From positions 3,962,001 through 4,026,000 of the forward strand of contig NZ_CP114036.1 of the NCBI RefSeq assembly GCF_026898115.1: a stretch of 64,000 nt of DNA, in the 5' to 3' direction. The stretch is from Streptomyces sp. S465 (GTDB lineage: Bacteria > Actinomycetota > Actinomycetes > Streptomycetales > Streptomycetaceae). The notes under the pieces are model-generated. The model had not been told where the DNA came from. It searched no databases and saw only the letters and a list, made by a program, of their open reading frames with translations. How positions within the stretch are numbered: position 1 is the first letter of the stretch; every line of letters begins with the position of its first letter. The position numbers and the translations under genes are program-made. Shown here piece by piece: positions 9,204-17,489 of this stretch.

Positions 9204-10235
9204 ATGTCGATGTCGAGGGCGAGGGTGGCGCGGCGGATCGCGGCCGCGGCGGCGTACGGGGGCGGCGGGATCGGGCTGCTGGGCGGGGTGACCGCCGTGC
9301 TGTTGCTCACCGAGGTGTCCCATGCGAAGCGGGTCGTGGGCGGGTCCGAGGATCCGCCACCGCGTGCGGACGGCCGATATGGCTTCGCCTTCGCCCGCAG
9401 GACCGGCCAGCCACCCCTGCGGCTGGCCTTTCTCGGCGACTCCACGGCCGCCGGACAGGGCGTCCACCGCCCCAGCCAGACACCGGGCGCGCTGCTCGCC
9501 TCGGGGCTCGCGGCGGTCGCCGAACGCCCGGTGGACCTGCGGAACGTGGCGCTGCCGGGGGCGCAGTCCAGCGATCTGGAGCGCCAGGTCTCGCTGGTGC
9601 TGGAGGACCCCGAGCTGCTCCCCGACGTCTGCGTGATCATGATCGGCGCCAATGACGTCACCCGCCGGATGCCGCCCGCCACGTCGGTGCGGCTGCTGTC
9701 GGACGCGGTGCGCAGGCTGCGCGCGTACGGCTGCGAGGTGGTGGTGGGCACCTGTCCCGACCTCGGCACGATCGAGCCCGTCTATCAGCCGCTGCGCTGG
9801 ATCGCGCGGCGGCTGAGCCGACAGCTGGCCGCCGCGCAGACGATCGGGGTGGTCGAGCAGGGCGGGCGCACGGTCTCACTGGGCGATCTGCTCGGCCCCG
9901 AGTTCGCGGCCAACCCGCGCGAGCTGTTCGGCCCGGACAACTACCACCCCTCGGCGGAGGGGTACGCCACGGCCGCGATGGCCGTTCTGCCGACCCTGTG
10001 CGACTCACTGGGCCTGTGGCCCGAGGAGGCGCCGGAAACGCTCGACGAGGGCATCCTGCCGGTCGCCACGGCGGCGGCCGAGGCGGCCGCCGAAGGCGGC
10101 ACCGAGGTCACCGCGGCCCGCGGCACCTGGGCCCGGCTGCTGCGCCGCCATCGGCTCGCCCCGAAGGAGCCGACGACCGTGGCCGACCCCACCAACGCCT
10201 CGTCCCCCGCACCCCCACCCCCCACCACCTGCTGA
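9204..10235 (+). CDS. SGNH/GDSL hydrolase with N-terminal membrane anchor
   Basis: Predicted extracytoplasmic esterase or lipase of 343 residues. An uncleaved-looking hydrophobic segment (about residues 14-36, GGGGIGLLGGVTAVLLLTEV) follows an Arg-rich start. The SGNH blocks are all present: block I with the nucleophile FLGDSTAAGQG (about 75), block II glycine in NVALPGAQSSDLERQ, block III asparagine MIGANDVTRR and block V DNYHPSAEGYA. The last 60 residues are Ala/Glu- then Pro-rich. Ribosome site GGAGG about 13 bases before the ATG at 9204; a second ATG two codons on is possible. The gene ends at the start of a long repeat-rich gap. Confidence 0.85.
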   Translation: MSMSRARVARRIAAAAAYGGGGIGLLGGVTAVLLLTEVSHAKRVVGGSEDPPPRADGRYGFAFARRTGQPPLRLAFLGDSTAAGQGVHRPSQTPGALLASGLAAVAERPVDLRNVALPGAQSSDLERQVSLVLEDPELLPDVCVIMIGANDVTRRMPPATSVRLLSDAVRRLRAYGCEVVVGTCPDLGTIEPVYQPLRWIARRLSRQLAAAQTIGVVEQGGRTVSLGDLLGPEFAANPRELFGPDNYHPSAEGYATAAMAVLPTLCDSLGLWPEEAPETLDEGILPVATAAAEAAAEGGTEVTAARGTWARLLRRHRLAPKEPTTVADPTNASSPAPPPPTTC

Positions 10236-10239
10236 CCCC

Positions 10240-10740
10240 CACGGGGCCCACGCCCCCACCGACCCCCGCCGGGCCCCACGGGCCCCCACCAACCGCTACC
10301 CCGGCCGGGCCCATGACCCTCACCCGCCACCAACCGCCGGCCACCCGCCGCCCGCCCGCCACGCGACCTCGCCGGGCCCGACCCACGCCTCCTCCGCGTG
10401 ACCCGATCGTCACCGAGCGTGTGCCGCCACGGGCCGTGGTACGTGGGGCGGATACCCGGACCCCGGCCGGGCCCCACAACCCACCGGCCACCCCCACCGG
10501 GCCCCATGCCCCACCGACCGCTGCCCCCTACCGGGCCTCACGGCCCACCGCCCCCGCCGGGCCCCACACCCACCGGGCCCCACGGCCCCACCGACCGCTA
10601 CCCCCACCAGGCCCCAGGTCCCCACCGGCCCCCACCAGGCCCCACAACCCCACCGGGCCCCACGGCCCCACCGACCGCTACCCCCAACAGGCCCCAGGCC
10701 CCCACCGGCCCCCACCAGGCCCCGCAACCCCACCGGCCGC
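10240..10740. repeat. C-rich direct repeats with an 80-bp period
   Basis: Blocks beginning GGGCCCCACGGCCCCACCGA recur. Two nearly identical 80-base copies occupy 10575-10654 and 10655-10734, with degenerate copies back to about 10240. The open frames that cross it encode only Pro/Thr/His- or Gly-rich low-complexity polypeptides, so I call no gene. This is the left half of a 1.55-kb gene-free gap (10236-11788). Confidence 0.85.
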
Positions 10741-11025
10741 TTACCCCCGATCCGAGCCCCACGACCCCCGTCCGCCCCTTCGGAGCCCACGGCTCCCGGG
10801 CCGGGACTGGAACTCCCGAGCCGGAGCCGGGGCCCTGAGCCAGGACCGGGCACCGGGGCCGCAGGGCCGGGGCCGAGCGGCCGGGGCGGGGACCCGAGCC
10901 GGGGCCGCGGGGCCGGACGCCGGGGCAGGGCGCCCCCCGAGGCGTCATGGCGTCGCCGCGTGCGGGCTGTCGCGCCCCTCCGGTGCAAGCCGATCTGCTC
11001 GGCCAAGTGCGGCTTTCGTCTCGCG

Positions 11026-11602
11026 CCTTCGGCGCAATTGAGCAGCGGGGCAGGGGGTGGGGGCGCGGGCTTCGCTGCCGGGTGCCGGGCCGGTGGGTGT
11101 GGGCCCGGTGGCGGCTTCCGTGTTCGGTGGCCGGGGCCTCTCCGGACTCCGGGCCATAGGGGGCCGGTCCGCCCCCTCCCGGCACCTCTTCTGAGAACGC
11201 TTGATCTGGCGCAACTAATTCATCAAGCGTTTTCCAGAGAGGGTGGCGGAGAGGACACGCGAAAAGCCCCTCCGGGGCGTCCCGGGAGCGGAACACTCCC
11301 ACGTCGGCGGGGAGGACCGAGAGACAGAGAAGACCGCCCCTGACCTGCGATGGAACACCCCCACGTCCAGGTCGCGCAGCACCGGATCGGCGGCCGCGCT
11401 GCCCTGGGTGGCCAGCCCCAGCAGGAGCGCACCGGCGGCGGCGAGGCCCCCAACCCCCTGCTGCCCGGCGTCGGCCTCGGCCCCGGCCAGGGGAGGCCAC
11501 CACCGGCCCTTGCCGCCACCGGTCCGGCGGCCGGCGGCGAAGCCCGCGGCCCCAACCCCCTGCCCCGCTGCTCACATGCGCCGAAGGCGCGAGACGGTGC
11601 CG
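11026..11602. repeat. Long imperfect inverted repeat pair in the gap before the thiolase
   Basis: The arm near 11026-11130 starts GTCTCGCGCCTTCGGCGCA and continues GAGCAGCGGGGCAGGGGG. The same words appear in reverse complement near 11480-11602. Between them lie two direct copies of a GGAACAC(T/C)CCCACGTC word (about 11289 and 11352) and the palindrome at 11196-11231. No intact coding frame was found. The pair looks like a dispersed Streptomyces intergenic repeat, or the remains of a lost element. Confidence 0.6.
11196..11231. promoter_or_regulatory. AACGCTTGAT palindrome
   Basis: AACGCTTGAT, 16 bases including the AT-rich word CAACTAATTC, then ATCAAGCGTT: a perfect 10-bp inverted repeat that is conspicuously AT-rich for its surroundings. 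It could be an operator, a terminator or the end of a vanished insertion element; the sequence alone does not decide. Confidence 0.4.
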
Positions 11603-11788
11603 CACCCGGCGACGGTGCGGACGGGCCCCGGCCCGGGGGCACCGGGCTCAGGGCGGGTGCGCCGGACCGCCTGAGCGTACGCTTGGAAAAAAGAGTCCCG
11701 CGTCACAGCCCGCACCCCGTGACCCCTGCGATACGTGCGGGTAGCTTCCCTCACAGTCCAGCCCGTACCCCGCCCCCATGGAGCCGTG

Positions 11789-13009
11789 ATGCCCGAAGCA
11801 GTGATCGTCTCTGCCGCCCGTTCGCCCATCGGCCGTGCCTTCAAGGGATCGCTCAAGGATCTGCGGCCGGACGACCTCACCGCCGAGATCATCCAGGCCG
11901 CGCTCGCCAAGGTCCCCGAGCTCGACCCGCGCGAGATCGACGACCTGATGCTCGGCTGCGGGCTGCCGGGCGGTGAGCAGGGGCACAACCTGGGCCGGAT
12001 CGTGGCCGTGCAGATGGGGATGGACCACCTCCCCGGCTGTACGATCACCCGCTACTGCTCCTCCTCCCTCCAGACCTCGCGGATGGCGCTGCACGCCATC
12101 AAGGCGGGGGAGGGCGACGTCTTCATCTCGGCGGGCGTCGAGATGGTCTCGCGGTCGAACAAGGGCACCTCGGACGGGCTGCCGGACACCCATAACCCGC
12201 TGTTCGCGGAGGCCGAGGCCCGTACGGCCGAGCGCGCCGGGCAGGAGGGCACCGACTGGCACGACCCGCGCGAGGACGGTCTGCTCCCCGACCCGTACAT
12301 CGCGATGGGCCAGACGGCCGAGAACCTGGCCCGGCTCAAGGGGATCACCCGCGAGGAGATGGACGAGTTCGGCGTGCGGTCCCAGAACCTCGCCGAGCAG
12401 GCCATCGAGAAGGGCTTCTGGGAGCGTGAGATCACCCCGGTGACCACGCCCGACGGCACGGTCGTCAGCAAGGACGACGGCCCCCGCGCGGGCACCACCC
12501 TGGAGGCGGTGCGGGGCCTGAAGCCGGTCTTCCGCCCCGACGGCCGGATCACCGCGGGCAACTGCTGCCCGCTCAACGACGGCGCCGCGGCGCTGGTGAT
12601 CATGTCGGACACCAAGGCGCGGGAGCTGGGCGTGACCCCGCTGGCCCGGATCGTGTCGACCGGCGTCTCCGGCCTCTCCCCCGAGATCATGGGCTACGGA
12701 CCGGTCGAGGCGTCCCAGCAGGCGCTGGCCCGCGCCGGGATGGCGATCGGCGACATCGACCTGGTGGAGATCAACGAGGCGTTCGCCGCGCAGGTCATCC
12801 CGTCCTACCGCGATCTGGGCATCGACCTGGACCGCCTCAACGTCAACGGCGGCGCGATCGCCGTGGGCCACCCCTTCGGCATGACCGGCGCCCGGATCAC
12901 CGGCACGCTGATCAATTCGCTTCAGTTCCACGACAAGCAGTTCGGCCTCGAGACGATGTGCGTCGGGGGCGGCCAGGGCATGGCCATGGTGATCGAACGG
13001 CTCAGCTGA
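11789..13009 (+). CDS. Acetyl-CoA C-acetyltransferase (thiolase)
   Basis: Thiolase of 406 residues for beta-oxidation or acetoacetyl-CoA metabolism. The acylated cysteine sits in TRYCSSSLQTSRMALHAI (about residue 90). The second catalytic pair is present as NEAFAAQ and VNGGAIAVGHPFGMTGARI (His, about 360), and the final cysteine block reads ETMCVGGGQGMAMVIERLS. The N-terminus is typical (VSAARSPIGRAFKGSL). Start ATG 11789 has GGAG five bases upstream. No hydratase or dehydrogenase partner is adjacent; the gene is monocistronic and followed by a hairpin at 13025-13053. Confidence 0.93.
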   Translation: MPEAVIVSAARSPIGRAFKGSLKDLRPDDLTAEIIQAALAKVPELDPREIDDLMLGCGLPGGEQGHNLGRIVAVQMGMDHLPGCTITRYCSSSLQTSRMALHAIKAGEGDVFISAGVEMVSRSNKGTSDGLPDTHNPLFAEAEARTAERAGQEGTDWHDPREDGLLPDPYIAMGQTAENLARLKGITREEMDEFGVRSQNLAEQAIEKGFWEREITPVTTPDGTVVSKDDGPRAGTTLEAVRGLKPVFRPDGRITAGNCCPLNDGAAALVIMSDTKARELGVTPLARIVSTGVSGLSPEIMGYGPVEASQQALARAGMAIGDIDLVEINEAFAAQVIPSYRDLGIDLDRLNVNGGAIAVGHPFGMTGARITGTLINSLQFHDKQFGLETMCVGGGQGMAMVIERLS

Positions 13010-13024
13010 GCCGTGACCGAATCT

Positions 13025-13053
13025 CCCCCAGGATGTGACGAAGGTCCTGGGGG
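13025..13053 (+). terminator. Hairpin after the thiolase gene
   Basis: CCCCCAGGA, 11 bases, TCCTGGGGG: a perfect 9-bp GC-rich stem 16 bases after the thiolase stop. No T-run. Confidence 0.65.
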
Positions 13054-13207
13054 CGGGCCTTCCGCCCTGCTCAGCACCGGTGACCAAAGGCCCTCCCGGT
13101 ACCGAATTCTGCCCATTTCGTGATGGTATGCACTGACGTCGAGAGGCGATAAGCGTCAAGCTGAGGTAGGAATTCGGGGGATCAACAGCCAACCGGGAGT
13201 TACGTCA

Positions 13208-14131
13208 GTGAGCCCCATGACTCTTGCCCTCCTCCTGGCCGCGGTGACCGCCACGGCCGTAGGGGCGGCCGCCCTGCACACCGCGCGCGGTGTGCGCCGG
13301 GAGATCAGCGAGCTGCGCGCCGAGCTCGCGGCCACCGTCGCCGCCGGTGCCCGGACCGGCGGAGGCGGCGGCGGCGGCGAGGAGGACGGTGCGCCGGTGC
13401 CCGCGCCGCGCGCCACCCCGGCCGCCGAGATACGCGCGGCCGTGGCCGAGGCGCTCGCCGAGGAGCGGGAGCGCGAGCTGGCCGAGGCGCGGGCGTTCTG
13501 GGCCGCCCAGGAGGCCAGGGACGCCGGTGGGGCGGCCGACTCCCCTTCGCTGCTGGGCGGGGCGAGCGGCTTCGGCGAGGACTCCGCACAGGACGCGCAG
13601 CTCTTCGTGCCCCGCCAGGCCGATCTGGCCGGGCTCGAACCGCTGCTCGGCCTGGACGCGCTGGGCCCCGAGGCCCTGGACCCGGCCGGGGACCAGGCAC
13701 CCGAGGTCGAGGCCGAGGTGGAGCTGGGCGCCGAGGCGGAGCCGGCCGCCGAGCCCATGGAGTCGGCCGAGCTCGCGGCGGCCCGTCGGCGCCATCCGTC
13801 CCACCCCGACTTCACCCCCTCGTCGCCCGTCGCCGACCACGACCGCACGGTGACCAGGATCACCGAGCTGGCCGACGCCCGCACCCCGCTGTCCGATGTG
13901 CGCCCCGGCCCCCTCGGCACCCTCGACGTCTACGTGTTCGCCGACGGCACCACGATCTGCATGACCCCGGGCCACCGGGAGACGGCGGAGCGGCTGGCGG
14001 ACGCGCTGCGCGAGGGCACCACCCCGGTGCTGCTCGGCGGCTCGGGCGTCTCCGGTGCGTACGCGCTCACGTTCGGTTGCGGCGAGGAGAACGTGTACGT
14101 CCTCGCCGACCGCGTCATCGCCTCGCTGTAA
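13208..14131 (+). CDS. Conserved actinomycete protein with N-terminal membrane helix and coiled-coil region
   Basis: Function unknown. A 307-residue protein with a single N-terminal hydrophobic helix (about residues 4-24, TLALLLAAVTATAVGAAALH). A short coiled coil follows (RREISELRAELAAT), then a run of seven glycines, a second charged helix (EALAEERERELAEARAFWAA) and a long acidic, Ala/Glu-rich linker. A compact C-terminal domain of about 100 residues begins near HDRTVTRITELADARTPLSD and contains GTLDVYVFADGTTICM. The likely topology is signal-anchored with the C-terminal domain on one side of the membrane. GGGAG eight bases upstream selects the GTG at 13208. Confidence 0.6.
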   Translation: MSPMTLALLLAAVTATAVGAAALHTARGVRREISELRAELAATVAAGARTGGGGGGGEEDGAPVPAPRATPAAEIRAAVAEALAEERERELAEARAFWAAQEARDAGGAADSPSLLGGASGFGEDSAQDAQLFVPRQADLAGLEPLLGLDALGPEALDPAGDQAPEVEAEVELGAEAEPAAEPMESAELAAARRRHPSHPDFTPSSPVADHDRTVTRITELADARTPLSDVRPGPLGTLDVYVFADGTTICMTPGHRETAERLADALREGTTPVLLGGSGVSGAYALTFGCGEENVYVLADRVIASL

Positions 14132-14228
14132 GCCCCTGCAGAGCCCTCGACGCAGCCCTCGGCAGAAGCGCCCGGCCAAGCCCCGCCAAGAACCGCTGGG
14201 GGCCGCTGAGAGCCGGACCGGCGGGCGC

Positions 14229-14570
14229 TCAGACCCCGCAGCGCCCGGCCGTCTCCGCCACGAGCGCGACCGCCTCGGCGACTCCCTCCGCCGTACGGCC
14301 GCCCCCGGCGCCGCCCGGCGCACGCTCCAGCGCGTGCACCAAGTCATGTCCGGCCACCGCGACCTGGTCGGCGACCACGAACATCCCCGCGTCCGGCATG
14401 GTCCGCGGCGGGGTTCCCGGCTCCTCGAGACGCTGTGCGCGCAGCGACAATTCCCTTGCCAGCGCCAGTCCCGCGGCCGCGGCGCCCGCGCGCAGCCGGG
14501 ACTGCGGCAGGGCGCGCAGCCGGTCGGCGAGCCGGTCGACGGCGGTCAGCAGCGGGGTCACATCATCCAC
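14229..14570 (-). CDS. Small conserved helical protein, unknown function
   Basis: About 113 residues, all predicted helical (VDRLADRLRALPQSRLRAG; ALARELSLRAQRLEEPG). A short Gly/Pro linker and the phrase MPDAGMFVVADQVAVAGHDL follow. No motif points to a catalytic role. Start uncertain: GTG 14570 gives the compact product, while an in-frame ATG at 14618 would add 16 residues. No good ribosome site precedes either. It converges with the rightward gene before it, across 97 bases. Confidence 0.5.
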   Translation of the reverse strand: MDDVTPLLTAVDRLADRLRALPQSRLRAGAAAAGLALARELSLRAQRLEEPGTPPRTMPDAGMFVVADQVAVAGHDLVHALERAPGGAGGGRTAEGVAEAVALVAETAGRCGV

Positions 14571-14688
14571 GCCCCGAGCGTATGCGCCACCGACGGACTG
14601 TTGCCAACGGGCGAACACTCAGGCACGGTGAGCTGAAGGAAACCCGGGCCTGGGCCCGGGACCGGAATGGACGCGTCCGGAGGCGCCG

Positions 14689-14919
14689 ATGTCCCAAATC
14701 TTCTCCGACGAGACTCACCGGAACCTACTCTCCCGCATCCCCCACTGCACAGGCCGTGAAGTCGCCGACTGGCTGCGCACGATCGACGAGGGCCCCGCTT
14801 TCTTCCGCTTCGAGGAGAAGGTCAGCTGGCTGCGTGGTGAGCATCAGCTCGCCTACGGTCACGCGAAAGCCATCGTCCACGAACACGATTTGAGGCGCGC
14901 GGCACGCAAGCTGCTGTAG
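14689..14919 (+). CDS. DUF4287-type small protein
   Basis: A 76-residue protein matching what I remember of the DUF4287 family: the phrase TGREVADWLRTIDEGPAFFR followed by a short basic C-terminal helix (YGHAKAIVHEHDLRRAARK). Function unknown; such domains occur alone or fused to DNA-binding modules. GGAGG five bases before the ATG gives a firm start. A GC-rich palindrome (around 14642-14660) precedes it and a strong bidirectional hairpin follows at 14986-15025. Confidence 0.7.
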   Translation: MSQIFSDETHRNLLSRIPHCTGREVADWLRTIDEGPAFFRFEEKVSWLRGEHQLAYGHAKAIVHEHDLRRAARKLL

Positions 14920-14985
14920 CCCCTGCCCGGAGGCAGAAGCGTGTATGACAGACCCACCCGACAGGACGGCCCAAGCCGCATAGGA

Positions 14986-15025
14986 AGAAGGGCCCGCGGA
15001 GGTCATCGCCTCCGCGGGCCCTTCT
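14986..15025. terminator. Strong bidirectional hairpin
   Basis: AGAAGGGCCCGCGGAGG, six bases, CCTCCGCGGGCCCTTCT: a perfect 17-bp stem between the rightward DUF4287 gene and the leftward Bax-1-like gene, serving both. Confidence 0.9.
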
Positions 15026-15073
15026 GTGTGGTGCGTCCACGGGGTGCGTCAAGCGCTACGCGCCTGACGCGCG

Positions 15074-15964
15074 CTAGTCCCTGAAGATGGAGATCAGCCG
15101 GAGCAGCTCCAGGTAGATCCAGACCAGCGACAGCGTCAGACCGAAGGCGGCCAGCCAGGACTCCTCGCGCGGAGCGCCGTACCGGACGCCGTCCTCCACC
15201 TGCTTGAAGTCCATCGCCAGGAACGCCGCGCCGAGCACGACACCGACGAGGCCGAAGACGATGCCGAGGCCACCGCTGCGGAAGCCGAGGCCGTCACCGC
15301 CGCCGAAGGCGGCGAACAGCAGGTTGACCGTCATCAGCAGCAGGAAGCCGATGGCGGCGGCGAGCACAAAGCGCTGGAACCGCGCGTTCACCCGGATGAG
15401 GCGGGTCTTGTACGCGACCAGCACACCGACGAACACGGCCATCGTGCCGAGCACGGCCTGCATCGGGATGCCGGACCAGCGGTCGTTGTAGACCTGGCTG
15501 ATGACACCGAGGAAGAGGCCCTCGAAGAGGGCGTAACCGATGATCAGCGCGGGCGAGACCGTGCGCTTGAACGACTGGACGAGGCCGAGCACCATCGCCA
15601 CGAGCGCGGCGCCGAAGCCCACGCCCACCGGAAGCTGCGCGATCCAGGCGACCGCGGCGGCGACGATGACGGTACCGAGGGTCATACCGGTGCGCATGAC
15701 GACGTCGTCCATCGTCATGCGGCCGGTCTGCAGCGGGCTCGCCGGCGGCGCGCCGTACATCTGCTGCATCTGCTCGGGGGTCAGGTTCTGCTGGGCGTCC
15801 GCCGCATAGGGGTTCGTGGGCGCCTGCGCGTACGGGTTACCGCCGGCGTACGGATTGCCCTGACCGGCGACGGGGCTCCCGGCCTGCGGCGCCGCGCCGA
15901 AACCGGCGTAGCCGCCGCTGCGGCTGAACCCCCGTCGCGAGAAGACCGGGTTGCTGCTCCTCAT
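15074..15964 (-). CDS. Bax inhibitor-1/YccA-family membrane protein
   Basis: A 296-residue membrane protein. The first 80 residues are Gly/Asn/Pro/Tyr-rich (GNPYAGGNPYAQAPTNPYA), then seven hydrophobic segments run from about residue 95 to the end, as in the BAX-inhibitor-like (UPF0005) family, whose bacterial members are proposed pH-gated cation or calcium channels. Family-like features include YALFEGLFLGVISQVYN and the C-terminal LVWIYLELLRLI. The specific transport role is not established. ATG 15964 has AGGAGTGAG immediately upstream. Single-gene unit ending at the bidirectional hairpin; the bldA tRNA gene follows upstream. Confidence 0.85.
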   Translation of the reverse strand: MRSSNPVFSRRGFSRSGGYAGFGAAPQAGSPVAGQGNPYAGGNPYAQAPTNPYAADAQQNLTPEQMQQMYGAPPASPLQTGRMTMDDVVMRTGMTLGTVIVAAAVAWIAQLPVGVGFGAALVAMVLGLVQSFKRTVSPALIIGYALFEGLFLGVISQVYNDRWSGIPMQAVLGTMAVFVGVLVAYKTRLIRVNARFQRFVLAAAIGFLLLMTVNLLFAAFGGGDGLGFRSGGLGIVFGLVGVVLGAAFLAMDFKQVEDGVRYGAPREESWLAAFGLTLSLVWIYLELLRLISIFRD

Positions 15965-16149
15965 CTCACTCCTCCATGGCCGCCGGGCGCGACCTTGACT
16001 CAAGAGTAATGGGTAAGCAAAGAAAGCACCCTAGTGCCCAAGGAGGATCTTTTCACGCAGCGGGGTGCCGCGCGAGGCCCCTGCGGGCCCCGCGTACGCA
16101 CAGTGGGCGACCACTCCCACACGCTGAGTGCGCCCACGGGATCTGGAGG

Positions 16150-16231
16150 TGCCCGGAACCGGACTTGAACCGGTACGCCCGCGAGGGCAGCGAGGTTTAA
16201 GCTCGCCGTGTCTGCATTCCACCATCCGGGC
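16150..16231 (-). tRNA. bldA: tRNA-Leu(UAA), the bldA tRNA
   Basis: The only tRNA that reads UUA, a codon largely confined to developmental and secondary-metabolic genes in Streptomyces. On the minus strand a class II tRNA folds: 7-bp acceptor GCCCGGA/TCCGGGC, anticodon stem GCGAG/CTCGC with loop CTTAAAC (anticodon TAA), long variable arm GCCC-TCGC-GGGC, and T arm ACCGG-TTCAAGT-CCGGT. The 3' CCA is not encoded (the genome reads ACCT). The sequence around the anticodon, GGCGAGCTTAAACCTCGC, agrees with S. coelicolor bldA as I remember it. One TTA codon was found in this window, in cvnC at 32979. Confidence 0.96.
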
Positions 16232-16636
16232 CCAGCGGGTCCCCCTGAGCCGTACGGAGCGCATACGACCCTCCCCTGGAAGAGAGCAGCACGAGCCTAT
16301 CCGGGGACATGCCCCCGCACAGTGAATCCGCAGACCGAGGTTGTCTTATTTTATTGGCAACTGAGGGTGCATCAGCATCGGGGCGGGGTACCCGGCGACG
16401 CCGGCGGCCATTGGACCTGCCGATATGCCCTGAACCCCCATTAACTGCGGATTGACGCAATCTCGTCGTCCCGTCCGGGGGTTCGTCTCCTACTCAAGGA
16501 GGACTCCGTCTCCGCCGCCTACATCGCGAGGCCCCCCGCAGAACCGGAGCACGGGGTGATCCCCCCGCGCCTCCCAACCGGAACCATGGAGTGTCGCCCC
16601 GCCCACTCCCGTAGAGCACGACAGGAGCCATCCACC
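16232..16636. other. 405-base divergent intergenic region (bldA / ABC transporter)
   Basis: Must contain the bldA promoter (leftward) and the ABC operon promoter (rightward). It includes an unusually AT-rich island near 16340-16362 (TTGTCTTATTTTATTGGCAA). No gene or convincing -35/-10 pair was assigned. Confidence 0.5.
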
Positions 16637-17419
16637 GTGACCACGACCCCCTACGGCGTTGACACCGCCCTCCGCGCCACCGCGGCGGCCGCCCGCGCCA
16701 CGGACCTCTGCAAGGTCTACGGCGCGGGCGAGACCCAGGTGAACGCCCTGGACTCCGTCTCCGTCGAGTTCCACCAGGCCGAGTTCACCGCGATCATGGG
16801 CCCCTCCGGCTCCGGCAAGTCGACGCTGATGCACTGCATGGCGGGCCTCGACACGGTCTCCAGCGGCTCGGCCCGGATCGGCGACGTCGAACTCACCACG
16901 CTCAAGGACAAGAAGCTCACCCAGCTGCGCCGCGACAAGATCGGCTTCATCTTCCAGGCGTTCAACCTGCTGCCGACGCTGAACGCGCTGGAGAACATCA
17001 CCCTTCCGATGGACATCGCGGGCCGTAAGGCCGACCAGGCGTGGCTGGACCAGGTCGTGGCCACGGTCGGTCTGGCCGGGCGGCTCAAGCACCGCCCCAG
17101 CCAGCTGTCGGGTGGTCAGCAGCAGCGTGTCGCCGTGGCCCGCGCCCTGGCCGGCCAGCCGGAGATCATCTTCGCCGACGAGCCGACCGGCAACCTGGAC
17201 TCCCGCTCCGGCGCGGAGGTCCTGGGCTTCCTCCGCAACTCGGTGCGCGAAATGGGCCAGACGATCGTGATGGTGACCCACGACCCGGTCGCCGCCTCCT
17301 ACTCCGACCGGGTGGTCTTCCTCGCCGACGGCCGGATCGTGGACGAGCTGCGCAACCCCACCGCCGACTCGGTCCTGGACCGCATGAAGCGCTTTGACGC
17401 CAAGGGCCGCACGAGCTGA
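16637..17419 (+). CDS. ABC transporter ATP-binding protein (LolD/MacB type)
   Basis: Cytoplasmic ATPase of 260 residues driving the FtsX-like permease encoded next. Walker A GPSGSGKSTLM (about residue 56), Q-loop IFQAFNLLPT, signature LSGGQQQRVAVARAL, Walker B IIFADEPTGNLDSRSG and H-loop MVTHDPVAASYSDRV are all intact. The FNLLPTLNALENITLPM stretch is typical of the MacB/LolD subfamily, which exports or extracts substrates at the membrane rather than importing them. GTG 16637 follows AGGAG at nine bases; an upstream in-frame GTG (16556) has no site. Operon with the permease 70 bases downstream. Confidence 0.93.
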   Translation: MTTTPYGVDTALRATAAAARATDLCKVYGAGETQVNALDSVSVEFHQAEFTAIMGPSGSGKSTLMHCMAGLDTVSSGSARIGDVELTTLKDKKLTQLRRDKIGFIFQAFNLLPTLNALENITLPMDIAGRKADQAWLDQVVATVGLAGRLKHRPSQLSGGQQQRVAVARALAGQPEIIFADEPTGNLDSRSGAEVLGFLRNSVREMGQTIVMVTHDPVAASYSDRVVFLADGRIVDELRNPTADSVLDRMKRFDAKGRTS

Positions 17420-17489
17420 CGCGGGGCGCGCGCCCGCCGCCGCACGCCGCCTCGCACCTCCCCTCCCCACCCTTCAGGACTGACACCCC

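Noticed and set aside
11026..11602. Intact insertion sequence bounded by the inverted repeats
   Set aside because: No transposase frame lies between the arms and no target-site duplication could be identified.
10236..11766. Several long open frames in the C-rich gap
   Set aside because: All products are Pro/Gly/Arg low-complexity, both strands are open, and there are no ribosome sites or domains.
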